The translations under genes and the position numbers were made by a program. The notes under the pieces are model-generated. The model saw nothing but the letters and a program-made list of their open reading frames with translations. It was not told where the DNA came from and made no database searches. Below are positions 11,297-23,900 of a DNA stretch of 64,000 nucleotides, piece after piece (within the stretch, counting starts at the first letter, position 1; each line of letters starts with the position of its first letter). The stretch spans positions 7,566,501 to 7,630,500 of the forward strand of contig NC_059504.1 of the NCBI RefSeq assembly GCF_914767665.1, read 5' to 3'. This DNA comes from Harmonia axyridis. Lineage: Eukaryota; Arthropoda; Insecta; Coleoptera; Coccinellidae.

Positions 11297-12370
11297 AAGA
11301 GAAAAAATAAATTTCCTAGAATTAATAGCATTAATTATTATTTATACCGATGCTAAGTACTTATGCATGAATCTTTCACTAATAATATGCATTATAATTA
11401 TCTGTGTGACATTGAGTTTCTATTTATTGAGAGAAATTGTTTTCAAAGTGTAATTAGTTGATATTATAAGGTCCACTTGCTAAAAATAAAAACAAATGAA
11501 ACGAGAAACGATTGATTACATATTTTTTTGAAAAAATGTAATGTCTTACCTATCATTCGATGAATTTTGTATGTATCTACCTACATGAAAGGATCCAAAA
11601 AGTTCTCATTTCTCTTGAGAATATAAGCAAATTTTACGTACTTTATGTTCACCCTTAGTACTGAAATGAGTGAGCTTAAATATGAACAAGCGTGCAAAAA
11701 TTCTGTTTTTTTTTTCGAATAATATATTTCGTTCATTTGAACTTCTCTAACCTCGAAATTCAATGAAAATACGTGCGTGATACAGTTCGCATAAAATAAT
11801 ATAACGTCTATATTCCTTACAGTTTCTTGTTCCATTTTCGTACTCCGCATTCTCATTGTTTTTCTTGAATTCACATACTAACGTGTTATACAGTCATAAA
11901 AACATTTCTTGATTTGTGTGCAGTACACGCAACTCTAATACAATAAATTATTTGAAATGGTTCAGTTAGCTTCAGGAAAACATTTCTATTTTTATTGCTG
12001 AATCGATATTCTGGAATCATAGGTTAGTTTTGTTCTCGTTCAGTGTTATGTAAGGATTTGATTCGACTTCCTTCATTTTTAAGCACTTGTTCTTCGAACT
12101 GATCCCTCTATCATATCGTCATAATGTCTCTAATTTTCGAATATTGAGTTGAGAATGGTTCTCAAATTTATGAAGAATTCCTCCTCAAATTCTATCCTGT
12201 CCGTCTGGCTCATCAGAACCATAAAAATTCGAGAATAGTTTAAAAAAAAAATCAAATACTAAATATTTCACTGATTACAGATCCAATCGAGTTTTTGCCA
12301 AATCTCGATTCCCCACCCATGACTGGTTCATTCGAAATATCAATTTCAAGTTCTGTGCGCTATTTAAAGC
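11297..12370. other. Non-coding interval, nothing firm
   Basis: The interval is AT-rich. A stretch near 12125-12210 (ctctaattttcgaatattga, then ctatcctgtccgtctggct) resembles parts of the inverted composite at 36371-37474, so a decayed repeat may be present. No gene is recognised. Confidence 0.4.
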
Positions 12371-12378
12371 TGATCCAT

Positions 12379-12590
12379 AGAGTAATAAACATAGATGGAG
12401 TATACTCAATTTTTACATAGGACATAAGAAGTGCGTTCTTTGTGGAGAAACTCGTGAATTGAGTGAAATATCGTATCACCGATATGTTTTCATTTCCGCG
12501 CACTTCTTGCCAAATTTTATAGTTCATGTTGGGCGCAAGAATTTGCTTACTGAAAATGACATATGCTTTCTCTATCTATGTTTATTACTC
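12379..12590. mobile_element. Small MITE with nested inverted repeats
   Basis: agagtaataaacatagatgg (from 12379) is inverted near 12570-12590 with one mismatch. A second inverted pair lies inside (agaagtgcg / cgcacttct). The fragment tactgaaaatgacatatgct just inside the right end recurs near 61440. No coding sequence is present. Confidence 0.6.
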
Positions 12591-13284
12591 AGAGACAGAG
12601 AGCTGATCACATCATCAGAATCATAGAAAATCAAGAACTAAATTGGAAAGATAAGGTGACAGAGTAGTGGAATTTCAAAGTGGTTTTTGAAACAAAAGGA
12701 ATAAATTATTTTCAGAAAACTAAATTGAAATATATCAAACTAATAGATGGAACGAATTCAGAATACTATGCCTATATCTCAAGTCCTTCATTCAAGCCAT
12801 CATCAATAAATCTTTCTATTAATTTATTTTTGTCCATGATGAGTGATGAGATTGAGAAAACAAAAGATTAATGATTCCAGCTGTCATAAATTTGCCTAAA
12901 GGACCCTAAGGGTCGGGCGAGAGACTTATTTTTGTTTTGTCGGATATCTCCTTCCCTATGTTTTATGTTGCTGGTTCACCATACTGACACAATGTTCATC
13001 TCTGCCATAAGGAAGAAAAATGTGCTTTTAGATTATGCTGAAATATTTCTGTTTTGGTCATGATAAGTGAGTAATTCGGGTAAAGGTTAATACGATATTA
13101 GTATTTCCGAGTTTCTGTAGAAATAATGAAATAATCTATGGGTACTTTTTAAAATATAAGAATGCCATGAATTGATTCACCTACACTTTATGGTTGATAA
13201 ATTTGGACTACATTATGACTAACCTGACCTTAATTTCGATTCTGCCTATACGTCTAGTTATCCGTGAACACGATAACTTGAAAA

Positions 13285-13490
13285 TTCCATAGCAGCGTTG
13301 TTTTTTAGGCATTCTGTTTTATTCCATTGCTTGGTGAGGTGAATAGAAAATAGAGAATACAAATTTGATATATACCCAATGTTCGTTGTCAGTTGATTGG
13401 GAATGTTATATTTGGAAGAAACATAATACAGTTCAAGCACTTCATTTATTTCAAGGAAGATTATCTTTACATAAGCAATGAAAAAAACGC
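13285..13490 (+). pseudogene. Broken partial duplicate of TMEM53-like exons 3-4
   Basis: The segment copies the end of exon 3, the intervening intron and the start of exon 4 of the gene at 8915-11262. Shared strings include gcattctgttttattc (cf. gcattatgttttattc), gtcagttgattgggaatgtt, and gaaacataatacagttc. Parts of exon 4 are deleted, an insertion and substitutions break the frame, and no other exons are found nearby. Because the intron is retained it arose from DNA duplication and not retroposition. Confidence 0.75.
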
Positions 13491-13610
13491 AATTTGGCAA
13501 GAAAAGTTTTCTGGATTGGATCACTGGATCTTGGTGATTTAACAGCTTTCGACTTTTTCTTTGGGGCCTCATTGCTTCTTCACCCCCTGTAGAGAAATTT
13601 CGTTGAATTT

Positions 13611-14533
13611 GGGGGTGTATAACTTCAAGTTGGCATTACTTTTCAAGATGGCGATCGATTTAACAGCTGTCAAGTGATTTATTCTCAGTTTGGTTTGGCA
13701 ATTCATCATGAATAGACTCATGCCTGAACAACGCTTGCAAATAGTGCAATTTTATTTCGAAAATAATGGTTCTGTGCGGAATACGTATCGCGCACTATGT
13801 CCATTTTATTTTGTTAAGCGATGAAGCGCACTTCTTGTTGAATGGCTACGTCAAAAAACAAACTGCCGCATTTGGAGTGAAGCTAATCCTCAAGTGTATG
13901 TCGAAACACCGTTACATCCAGAAAAACTGACTCTTTGGTGCGCTTTATGGGCTCGTGGAATCATTGGTCCATACTTCTTCAAAAACGATGATGGCCAGAA
14001 CGTCACAGTCAATGGTGATTGGTATAGAGCCATGAGTACTGACTTTTTCATTCCTGAATTGAACAATCATGATGTCCAGGAGCTGTGGTTCCAACAAGAC
14101 GGCGCAACATGTCACACAGCTCGTGCCACAATCGATTTATTGAAAGACACGTTTGGTGACCACCTAATTTCACGTTTTGGACCTGTGCATTGGCCTCCAA
14201 GATCTTGTGATTTAACACCGCTAGACTACTTTCTGTGAGGCTATGTAAAGTCATTGGTCTATGCGGATAAGCCTCAAACCCTTGACCATATGGAAGACAA
14301 CATTCGTCTTGTTATTGCCGATATACGGCCACAAATGTTGGAAAAAGTAATCGAAAATTGGACGTCCAGATTAGACTACATCCGAGCCAGCCGTGGCGGT
14401 CATATGCCAGAAATCATATTTAAAATGTAATGCCACAAGATTATCTTGCGGATAAATAAAATTCATGTCAATCGAATAATTCATCGTTGTTTTATTGCAA
14501 TTTAAAGTTCTATAGCTCTGAAAAAAACACCCT
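13611..14533 (+). mobile_element. DD41D mariner-like element, copy B
   Basis: The right terminus ends ...aaacaccctt before TA at 14534-14535. The left terminus is damaged: gggggtgtataac has lost the T-rich part of the terminal repeat. Like copy A it jumps from the N-terminal block (M-P-E-Q-R-L-Q-I-V-Q-F-Y) to the first-aspartate region. A 114-aa frame at 13894-14238 covers V-E-T-P-L-H-P-E-K-L through F-Q-Q-D-G-A-T-C-H to L-T-P-L-D-Y-F-L, where a W codon has become TGA. The C-terminus (I-R-A-S-R-G-G-H-M-P-E-I-I-F-K-M) follows in frame up to 14428. Not autonomous. Confidence 0.85.
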
Positions 14534-14949
14534 TTACCTAATGTTGATTGTGGATGGAGTAAAATACGATAATGATTTTAATTTGTTTAATTTGCCTTGT
14601 TGAGCGAGATAACACATACACTGAATAGAACTGCAATTGTAATGATTACTATGGAAGCGCACTCGATAGAGGTGAGAGCGAGTAAGCATAGAGGTGAACC
14701 ACAGAGGAATTCTTCTTTTTCCTGTGTAAGCCTTAACACTTTGTATTATTCATCATAAACGAAGCTGTTTGAGTTCTCGAAGAACACCAGACCGTCGCAA
14801 CAGGCCTTGAACCACCTATACCTACGTTTCCGGTTTTCACTACCCAAACATTCCAATCCAATCTTCCCAAAAAAGATATACGACAAAATTGGTTTTTTAC
14901 GGTCTCGATTCGCGATTCGCCAATCCCATCAATTTTATCGCCATTAAAA

Positions 14950-15200
14950 ATGTCCGGTGAAAATTTACCACCGACTTGCCCGGAAGACTCCACTTGGCCG
15001 TATCCCACATTTTCGCCTGTGCTCTTGGCGGAACTGGGGTTCCGGTCGGCCGTCCCAGACTGGGCATCTGTCGCAGAAATGAATATTTATAGAAAACGGC
15101 CCCGTGGTGATTTACATGTTATCGGTGGCATCGCCTGGGAGCCGCCACTGGGGGGGACCGCAGGTTGTGGTGGCACTCTTTTTCCGGACATACTGTAACG
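14950..15200. other. GC-rich island, function unknown
   Basis: GC content rises sharply (ggtcggccgtcccagac, ggggggaccgcaggttgtgg) between AT-rich flanks. Frames open on both strands but neither is recognisable; the plus frame starting at 14950 gives 82 aa. It may be an exon or promoter/enhancer DNA. No repeat copy occurs elsewhere in the window. Confidence 0.35.
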
Positions 15201-15811
15201 GAATTGCCATCCGTTGTCTCTTATATTGAATGTTTGCTGGAGGTGGTTGGGTTTGGGCATAGAGTAATAAAAACCCTAAATTTTGGACAAAATATCTACC
15301 ATTACGATACGCAATAGGTTATCTTATTCTTCAAGTGTGTAGTGTAAAAAGTTTTTTTTTTGTTTAATTTTGCTAATTTACAATCTACATCATAATGAGT
15401 ATTGAGTAAATGTGGTGTACAGTCAAACATTGAAAGTGAGATGTCCATCGACATCTCTACTTATTAAGGTAAAAGCACCAGTTATCGTCAGTTTAAGCCA
15501 ATAATTCACATATTTATATTTCTAGTAAATCTACATCAAGATCACAAAATATTTTAAAATTTTGATATATTTTCATCAGAATCTTCATTTTATGAAAGAT
15601 ACAAACATTATCCAATAAAATTATGTTAAACTAAGGAAATTATTACAATAATAAAATTATAGGATTTGACCCGGTAATCGTCATATCCAAGTATTCGTCA
15701 CAGCAATGTCGGAATGACCGTCAGTCAGAAGGGATAAGGAAATTGAGTCAATAAACTATAAAATATGAAAAACAGACAATCATCGCAAAAACTTTTTATT
15801 CTAATCTTTCT

Positions 15812-16012
15812 TTATTTGCAAAGTGAACAATTAAACTTCTTAGCACTCTTAGAAACTCCAGCGCATACTTCATGGATCCAACATTTACAGGATAAACATT
15901 GTATCATATCTTTTTCAAATTCCTCTTCACATATTTTGCAATACCATCTTAAGGAATCATTTGTTTTTCTCTTCCTGTCCTTACACAGCTTATTTTTTCC
16001 TGCTACTTTCTT
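15812..16012 (-). pseudogene. PHD-finger-like C-terminus of a probable transposon protein
   Basis: The minus strand ends in a compact zinc-binding pattern: W-Y-C-K-I-C, C-L-S-C-K-C-W-I-H-E-V-C, then C-S-L-C-K and a stop at 15812. That is Cys4-His-Cys3 spacing, preceded by a strongly basic stretch (K-D-R-K-R-K and a poly-lysine run). Similar fingers terminate many insect pogo/jerky-like DDE proteins, so a decayed transposon is the best guess. Upstream minus-strand frames between 16012 and 16860, including a 90-aa one at 16442-16714, may be the rest of the same gene, broken by a stop near the poly-lysine run and by other changes. Confidence 0.5.
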
Positions 16013-16890
16013 CTCTTTTTTTTTGTTTGCAGTTTCTTTTCTTTTTCTTTTTTTTTTTCAATTTTTCTAATTTTGTCTTCTTTTTCCTATTCTTTCTTGG
16101 AAAAATACTGTTGCCATTCCATGGAAGTTGCCACGCCACGGCAGGCACCTTTTCGTTATTTATTTTTCTTTGAGGATTTGAACTTGTGGTAGATATGGAA
16201 GGCCAATATAAAGTTATTTTAAAAGGTGTTGGAAATTCTCCCATTACTGTAGATTCTTTTATAACGGCTTCTGATGGTGGTGACTCGCATGTTGGTAGTT
16301 TCCTTCATTCTTCTGATGAAGTCTCGTTGTATAGTGTTGCAGAAAAATCACTTTCCTCTCGATGTTCCTGTTTTTCCAAGTTGGGTTCTACCTCTTCATT
16401 CCTATATATACTTGATATTATATTTTCTTCGAGCTCTTTTGCTATACAGCTCTCATTTTCTGTGTTTGGCCATCCTGATCATCCAAACTACCATTTTTCT
16501 CTTGTGTCGATATTCTGACAAGTTCACCTGTGGTGGTCACCTCATATACTATGACATCCCCGTTTAGTTTATCAGTAACCATACTATCCGACAATTCTAA
16601 ATTATTGTTTGATTCATTTTCTAAATATGACTTTTGGACCTTTTGGTTGATCTTTGTGAGTGGGACAATATAATAAGAATTAAATTGGACATAACTAATT
16701 TCATTATTATTCACATCGGGATTAATTTCAGGTCAGGATTTCTCCAATCGACGGTGATTTGGTCTTTCTCTATACAAATCGTCTATTTGATCATTTGGGT
16801 TTCCATTTAAACGATTTTTGTATCTAATTCGTGGAGATTTTACAGATTTCTTCAATCAACGTTTAAATGTTTAATCAATGTTTGGGCAAA

Positions 16891-16904
16891 TGGTGCAACT
16901 GGCC
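16891..16904. repeat. MITE terminus matching the hairpin at 8200-8250
   Basis: tggtgcaactggcc matches the inner side of the hairpin at 8200-8250, and the adjacent taatcaa is also shared. The opposite terminus was not found. Confidence 0.55.
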
Positions 16905-17870
16905 CTATATGTTTAAAATTAAAAAATCTCACAGAATAATTGACAGTCTTACTAGATATTGAGGAGTTTTATCCGATAAAAAAGGATGCACCTTTTTTAT
17001 CGATGTCAAAGTGACAATAACATTTCCAGGTATATGACATTTTAAAATTGGAGTTAATTTATCAGTGAAAAAACTACTCTTTGTGAAAAATTTAAAAACT
17101 GTCAAGCGTCAATTTTATTAAAATCGAATGCAACTTCAAGAACTGCGTCATTCTTTCACGATAAAGCTAGAGCATCATAATATTAAAATTTCACGGCGTT
17201 TTTTGATGAAAACGACAAAAAGTGCTTTGATAAATTTGACAAGGTGATTTTACCTAAGTTTAAAAATACGATTTCATCTGAAATTGAAAAAATGCCTCCT
17301 ACAGAGCCTTCAGTTGCCAAAAACAATTTTTTTCTGATAAATAATGAAACATCAATTCAATAGGTAGTCCAACAAAATCTTATGAATGAAGTTCTATTCT
17401 CTATATTTAATGAATTAACTCTATATTGAGCCAGATAAATTAGGCAAAATAGGACGGCGAAATTTTATTTTGCCGGGAGCCAAAATGTTTGACGGAGGCC
17501 CTGATCAATTGTATCATTCAACTTTTTCTCGAAAACTATCGCTTTTGGGATGTTCAAGTATAATATAATTGCTGATATTATGATCTGCTAGCTTAGAAGA
17601 TAGAAAAACCAGTTGAATAAGCAACAAATTTTTTTCAACTTGAATAATCATAACCTCATTGAAAATAAATCTACATATACTTAATTTTTCTTTACTTTTC
17701 CACAAACTATCAGTTATCTTTAGTTTCAGTCTGTGCAAAAAAGTTCGCTAAAGCTCAAACTTTTGCAGAATTGGTAATTAATATCATCCCATCATTTTTC
17801 AATCCAACAAACACTCAATTCTCTCATAAATCAATATAGGAGAGTAGAGTTAACAATTTTAACAGGAGCT
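16905..17870. other. Non-coding interval, nothing recognised
   Basis: The interval is AT-rich with short frames only. A short inverted pair (aaaaaggatgcacctttttt) near 16980 is too small to classify. Confidence 0.35.
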
Positions 17871-17879
17871 TCACCATAA

Positions 17880-18200
17880 CGACGTGTTTATTACCCCCTG
17901 TCCCCTCCGTTGCTTACTAGCAGACCAGAAATCCCTGCAGATCGCATTTGTAGGGGAATGATGTTTCCTTATGCGAATGAGTGGGAGTAAAAAAGTGGGG
18001 ATGAATGATGAGGTGGGGGTGGATGGGTTGTAGGTGGAGCGGAGTATCGAACCAATGGCCATGTGCAAAGGTTGGACAGAGCATCTATTGATAGAGTGAG
18101 GAACAAAATGGTTGTCAAGCGGTTGCGCCGTCTTCTCACAGGTGGCGTCAGTTGTATCGAAACTTGCGAATGTGTTTCCTACTGGTTATCGAAGAAGATA
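17880..18200. other. GC-richer unique island
   Basis: This is a block of higher GC with purine-rich tracts (gaggtgggggtggatggg) and CpG-containing segments (gcggttgcgccgtcttctc). It has no repeat copies in the window and no recognisable protein. Candidate regulatory DNA. Confidence 0.3.
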
Positions 18201-19084
18201 AGACAACTTTCGAGGTCTAGTTCATATATTTTTTTAGAATTTGACTAATAATAATATTATTTAAAGTTCTGATGGTGTGGAACTTCCAGTAAAAGTTGGT
18301 ATTCTTTCGCCAATCTATTGAACAGCATGAAATTACCATTTATCATATTTTTCTCGAACAAAATACGTAATTTTTTCCTTATCATAATCTACCTTCTCAA
18401 AAAATGAAAATTATTCTATCGAATGAACTCTAGTGACGACACTGATATTACTTACCTAGTCTAGTTTCCCCTCCTCTCATTGAATTTTCATGAGCTAATT
18501 TGATTTGCTGATTTGGCTATAAACTGATGCATAAACATTGAATTTCTGATTTTTCGAACCATCGTAATGTAGTGCTGTAGGCCTAGGTCAAGGTTTTATT
18601 ACGATTAGTGCTTTGCAAGGTATTCTTCACTCGAGTGAGTTCATTTCCTCATTGTTGGGATATTCTGTTACTTAGAATGTATCTACGATTTCTATTGACA
18701 GAAACTCACTCGGAAATTGTTATCTGCCTATATTTTAATCATTTTTAATGATGTGAATCTAGAAAATTTTCTCTGGTGGGGAATTTCAACATCTAGGAGA
18801 TAAGGGGGGGTTATAAAGAATTCAATTTGATTTTGGCACATAGGTAGTTTTTTTTGGGGACAGGAGGGAGGTTATGGATCATGCTTCGAGGGGGTTATAC
18901 CCCTCTGGGTACCTCTCCTAGATTCGAAACTTACCCCTTATCGTCTTCATGAATTTGTCAGCTCTATGAATATGCTCTGGGATCTCGGACCTCGGTACCT
19001 ATATATAAGTAGGTAAATATCATATTATGAATTTATCTGATGGCTCTGTGCACTTATAAGTCTATCAACTTTTAGTATCTTTGT

Positions 19085-19400
19085 ACTAACTCGTCAATCG
19101 ATAGGTCCCGTTCCTGGTGCACAGATGGCCCCACCAGTGTCACACCTTTTTTTCGTTAGACCAAGCTGCAAGTATTGCTTGTCAAAATTTCAGAACATAG
19201 AGACGAGACGCTACATTTGTTGTTTGTTTTTGATGGGACAAAATACTCTACAAGCAAAGCAATGACTTGATAAGTGTTATTCAGACTGCTCCAGCAACGG
19301 TTTAAATGTGTTCCAGGAGAAGAAAATGATTTCTAAAGTGATTGCCGAGGTTGAAGCTTATTTCGAAAGCAGAGACGAATCATTCTACAAAAAAGGTTAG
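19085..19400 (+). pseudogene. Irritans-type mariner remnant with large deletion
   Basis: The left part (taggtcccgttcctggtgca, then cagatggc) matches the 5' end of the irritans mariner at 47316. The right part encodes a C-terminal block resembling V-I-A-E-V-E-A-Y-F-E-S-R-D-E-S-F-Y-K-K-G. Almost the entire transposase between them is missing. Confidence 0.65.
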
Positions 19401-20331
19401 GTACTTAGAAGGAAGTTACTAAAATGTTGATGAATGAAATGCAATTTTAATTTAAAATGTGTTTATGCTGGTAAGACCTTACCTATAGTTCTCTATTTAT
19501 TATAATAACGGACTTTAAATGTTAATGTAGAATCAACTGAACATTGTCGATTTATCTATGATTTTGTTGATTGAAATCAAAATATTCGATCATCTGTATT
19601 TATTCAGTACGAGCATAGAAAAATTCAATGTTCTTATTGGCTATTCGATAAAATACTTCCACATAAACGAGACGAGCAATTCGATCAATGATAAAAAGTA
19701 GATAGAAGTTTATCAATCTCATTTCATTAATTCAAGTAAAAAAATATTAGATATCGACTTTTTGCAATTGTACGAATACCAATACTTCGGTGTTGCATTT
19801 GAAAATTATCTAACTTCTACAGATTTTTGTTCTTAACATAATTATTTCTACCTTAGTAGCTGTCAAATTCTAAGGGGGCCCGGGACATCTTGGTGGGGGG
19901 GGAGCGTTCCCCTAGTTCCCCCTAACTGGATCCGTGCTTGGCGTGTATAGTTTTGAAGGATTTCCGAATGAATTTTCGAGAAAGACCGAATTTTGTGTGA
20001 AACTGAACTTGAAGTTACTCAACGGTAAGGCAACTTAATATTTTGCTCCTATATCTCTTCACTTTTGAAAAATTGAAGTTTTTTGGTATGTAGGTAGGTA
20101 CTTTCAATAACAACTCTCATCCTCGCTCTCATCCAATACTGAGAATATTGTTAACGCATCAAATGGTAGAATGAAGATTGCAATATTTATCAAGACTGAG
20201 AGAAACAAGTGTTTTTATGGTAGGTTGAGAATAACATCTCCTGGTTGACTAAGTTATTCAAAATGTGATCTAAAGATGCTACTGTAAGTAAAACAAAAGT
20301 GCTATTTACACAATAAAAAAGTAGAAATTAG
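19401..20331. other. Non-coding interval
   Basis: No gene is recognised. Around 19870-19940 a G-rich then C-rich block (gggggcccgggacatcttgg, ctaactggatccgtgcttgg) resembles the ends of degenerate transposons seen widely in insects, but no partner end was identified. Confidence 0.35.
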
Positions 20332-20619
20332 GTGTTTAAGACCAATTCAATGAATTTCTACCAAGGAACGATCAAGTCAATCAATAACTTAAAAAAAAAG
20401 TTTCATTTTATAGCACCCCTTTCGGAAAGGAATGGTAAGAATGATAGATTTTCTCTGTCGTTTCCATGGAAATATGGTGATTTTATTGATAAGCGTCACC
20501 AACGGGCACCGGAAGAGAAGAAATTAAAAGAAAAGTACAGAGTTCTAGTCACAAAAATTATTCCAAACGAAATCGATCCAGTGGACACACCAGCATTTTC
20601 AAACATTTCAATCTTATAG
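20332..20619 (+). CDS. Uncharacterised 95-aa reading frame
   Basis: This open frame encodes a lysine-rich product with a W-K-Y-G-D-F-I-D-K-R-H motif and a charged E-E-K-K-L-K-E-K-Y stretch. It is not recognised. An upstream stop sits close to the ATG. It may be chance or a fragment of an exon. Confidence 0.15.
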   Translation: MFKTNSMNFYQGTIKSINNLKKKFHFIAPLSERNGKNDRFSLSFPWKYGDFIDKRHQRAPEEKKLKEKYRVLVTKIIPNEIDPVDTPAFSNISIL

Positions 20620-20699
20620 ATATATAATGAAAAATACGAAAATGATTAGATATACTAACACGCTTTCAAAAACCTAACGACAATCATTCGAAATAAGAT

Positions 20700-21050
20700 A
20701 TAAAGCCCCGTTTCCGAAAAACTGCCCAATCTCGACCAAATCCCGATTCCACCCAAAAATTCCTATGCCCCGTTCACACCGATTCAGATACAAACGAAGG
20801 GTCCCATTATATCAAATGATTCGAGCATGGGTTCCGTGGCGAAATGTACGTTTAAGCCATCATAGTATGGAAATGTGGTGCATAAAATCCAGAGCAAGGC
20901 CTGGCTTACGGCTTGGGCTGATTTGCATAGCTCAGCTGTGGAGAACAATCGATGTTGGGGATGTTGCCACGTTAGCGTGGCATAACGGGGCTCGGCTACA
21001 GACTCGGCGATAAGTTGCCGACGGCTGGGATTCTGCACACACAGGAGTTC
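20700..21050. promoter_or_regulatory. GC-rich island with octamer and ATCGAT motifs
   Basis: This compositional island holds an ATTTGCAT octamer (20931-20938), the consensus for POU-domain factors, with caatcgatg about 20 bases further on. A second octamer lies in the island at 53040-53420. No convincing protein is encoded and no copies occur elsewhere in the window, so enhancer or promoter DNA is a reasonable inference. Confidence 0.3.
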
Positions 21051-21860
21051 AGTTTTGTCTTTTTCATTTGGCTCCTGCGGAAACTTGTATTATGTACCTT
21101 ATTTGGTGTAATTTCTGATTTTCAAGGAATAATTGTAAATTTTCGACATGGTGCACGAATGAAATGAAGCAAATTCGAACAGAGTTTGTCGCCTACGCAT
21201 TTTTGTGGCTATTTTAACAAATCTGTGATTCGAAGTTAGGTTGCGCCATCTGTAAACAAGCAAACATGTAAATGGGTAAAATCAGCTAATCTCCATGTAA
21301 ATACAGAACAATTAGCAAATTATATTGAAAAAAAGTGGGTAATAACGAAAAAAGCGTTTTTATTATTTGAATCACTATTTAGAAAATTTTCATTGAAGCT
21401 GTAAGAATTTACTCGGGAAATATATCAGAAGGTGAGTCAAAATAGATTCCTCAATAATTCGCATAATCATGTGTGGAAATGTTAAAAAACTGAACATTAG
21501 AGTTATCGAAACATTTAGTTAATTTTGCAAATGTCAGTTCTTTCAGCAGATTCGCATGAAATCAAAGAAGAAAAGGAATTACAAATTTTGATACATAAAT
21601 GATCAACTATTAATATGAACCACATAAAGCTGTTTTTGACCAACTTTTGTTTTCGATTTGAATGGCGAATAGCTATGTACCTATTTTCACGAAGATCAGC
21701 TAATTTTACCCATTTTGGATAGTTCGACTCGAATGTCACCACTTACCCTTGATTCGCCAATATATAGCTCCTAATTAGGATAGTTCAATTTACAGGATGA
21801 TTCAACCTCCAAAGGATAAGGTATATAAGCATAAAATTTTGAGGAAAATGTGGCTATAGC
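21051..21860. other. Non-coding interval, nothing recognised
   Basis: AT-rich with short frames only. The string acaggatgattcaacctcc near 21794 resembles a MITE end, but no inverted partner was found. Confidence 0.35.
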
Positions 21861-21978
21861 TATTTCTTTTCTTCTCTCTATGAGGGAGATACAGGTTGAT
21901 CAAAAATATGGAGACAAAATGATTTATTTTCATTTCTCTATAAGGGAGAATCAGGGTGATCAAGAAAAAAAATCTTAT
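21861..21978 (+). repeat. Two-copy tandem repeat of about 60 bp
   Basis: Two adjacent units share ttctctatgagggaga/ttctctataagggaga, caggttgatcaa/cagggtgatcaa and an A-rich end. They are diverged by several substitutions. Confidence 0.6.
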
Positions 21979-23690
21979 TTCATTAAATAACATTTTATTC
22001 TTTATCGAGTACCTATCTAACTGAATGAGTACAAAATGATTACACAACCAGTATCTACTACGAAATTGATTGGTACTTTACGAACATCAAGACTATTTGT
22101 GATAAAACGTTGCTTCATTCAGGTACCCTACTTTTCCATAAAACATCTGTATACCTATCTGAAAGAATTGTAAGAAATTTCTTCTTTACGAGAAATGAAA
22201 AAAGCAACATAATGATAGTAATTAGGCTGTATAAGTAGGTATGAGAAACAATTAGATATTATAGAGGATGTAGAAACACCAATTAAAATATTATTTAAAT
22301 TTCATACTAAGTAATTTTAATTACTTGGATTGATATTTTTAGTATCCAAGTACTAGTTCATAGGTAGGTACAGATAATGAATATCTGGTCATTCAATTTG
22401 ATTTGTGATTGATGATGAAACTTTTTTATGACTTCTTAAGGAGGTAATTTCCAAGTGACTACCTATATTGATTTTAAGAATCAGTCATATGGGGACATTA
22501 AAACATAAAAATATTTTAAAAAACTCGGCGAATTATATGAAATTGATATGAAAATTCTGACTTTGAATTCAATAAGTATAAGTTGGTGTCGAAAAATTTA
22601 ATCACTGTTGATACTGAAAAAACAGCAAGCAATAACATGAATTATGGAGTTCGTTGTCAGGTATTATTTGGTGACAACAATAAAATGTTTTTCGAAACGA
22701 TGTACTTTTCCAGACTGTTTTGGAGTCATAAAGTTTGGTTTATGTGGAAACAATAAACTTTTATATGGAAATTTCAGCATTGCTGTTGTTGTAGCCAACA
22801 TATTATTTCTGCAAATAGGTGAGCAATGAAAAGATAATATATTGTTATGCAGGAGCGGAATAGTTGAACGTATTTTCAGAAAAAGTCCCAGTGAATTTCA
22901 CAGTTAGAGTTGAGTTAGTTTCAAGTTCATTTCAGGATTTGAGAAAATGAACACCCTAAGCTGTTTTTTTTGAGGACTAGTTCATTTTTGTTTCTGCTCT
23001 TGGAATTAGGCATGAAAATTCGAATAGTTTAACCATTCAGTATAATATTACAAGATTTTTGCGCATATCGTGCGAAAGCCTTTGTTTTGAATGCGTGTAA
23101 ATAATATAAAGGAGAAATTATAAAGCAGTCTTATTTCTTATTCTTACTTCAAAACTCCTTATAAATCAAGTGAATTCTGTGAGCCTCTGCTAATAAAAAT
23201 TACAAGGAAAACAAAACAAACCGCCTATTTAAAACATTCATGACAATTTTTGGATCGAACGATTAAGGTTGTGACTACCACAAATACTACTTGACCCAGA
23301 AGGTGTTGCTTCCTACGAAAATTCTACTTCATACAATTTTTTGTGGCTCTTCATCGAATGTCGTTGAAGAATTAGTTCCACTATTGGCATTTTATACCAT
23401 TATACTTTATTTTTATATAATTTGCAATTCCAATTTCCATTGTTTTGGTATCGGCTGCTGCAAAAATCTGTATAACTTTTTGATTAGTTTTGCCTCGTCA
23501 ACATATTTTTTTTCTCATAGTTAGTACGTATTCCGAGCAGCATGAGCTACATAAAAAAAGTTCAGAGTTCAGACGCAACGCACAACACACACAGTTAAAA
23601 AAAAAAACGAAACAAGCCAAGCGTATCCTAAATATGAAATATTTGCGGATTAGCAGAGTATACAGGTTCAGACTCGTCGGGCAATATGAT
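21979..23690. other. Non-coding interval, nothing recognised
   Basis: A long AT-rich stretch with scattered gtaggtac-type short repeats. None of its frames (up to 89 aa) shows a recognisable motif. Confidence 0.35.
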
Positions 23691-23862
23691 ACTCAAACTT
23701 TAAACTGTTTGAAGAAGTTTGATTTCAAGCCAAACCTAAATATACAGAAATCAAGTTAAGTCAAACTTTTTTGCATGAAAAGTTTGATTTTCAAGTCAAG
23801 ACAAGTTTGTGAGTAAAATCAAACTAGTTTGACTTGAATGCATCTCTACTCTAGCATCGAAA
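23691..23862. repeat. AAGTTTGA/TCAAACTT-rich repeat, possibly hAT-derived
   Basis: Dense direct and inverted copies of caaacttt/aagtttga occur, in the style of the subterminal repeats of the hAT element at 43399-44201 but with a different core. The right side ends gaatgcatctcta. No complete terminal pair was established. Confidence 0.4.
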
Positions 23863-23900
23863 CTAGCGTATAGAAAAACTTTTGCCTATTTAGTTTTTTT

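Noticed and set aside
15961..16244. Phe/Leu-rich plus-strand frames near 16 kb
   Set aside because: They are the complement of the poly-lysine tract of the minus-strand PHD-like remnant.
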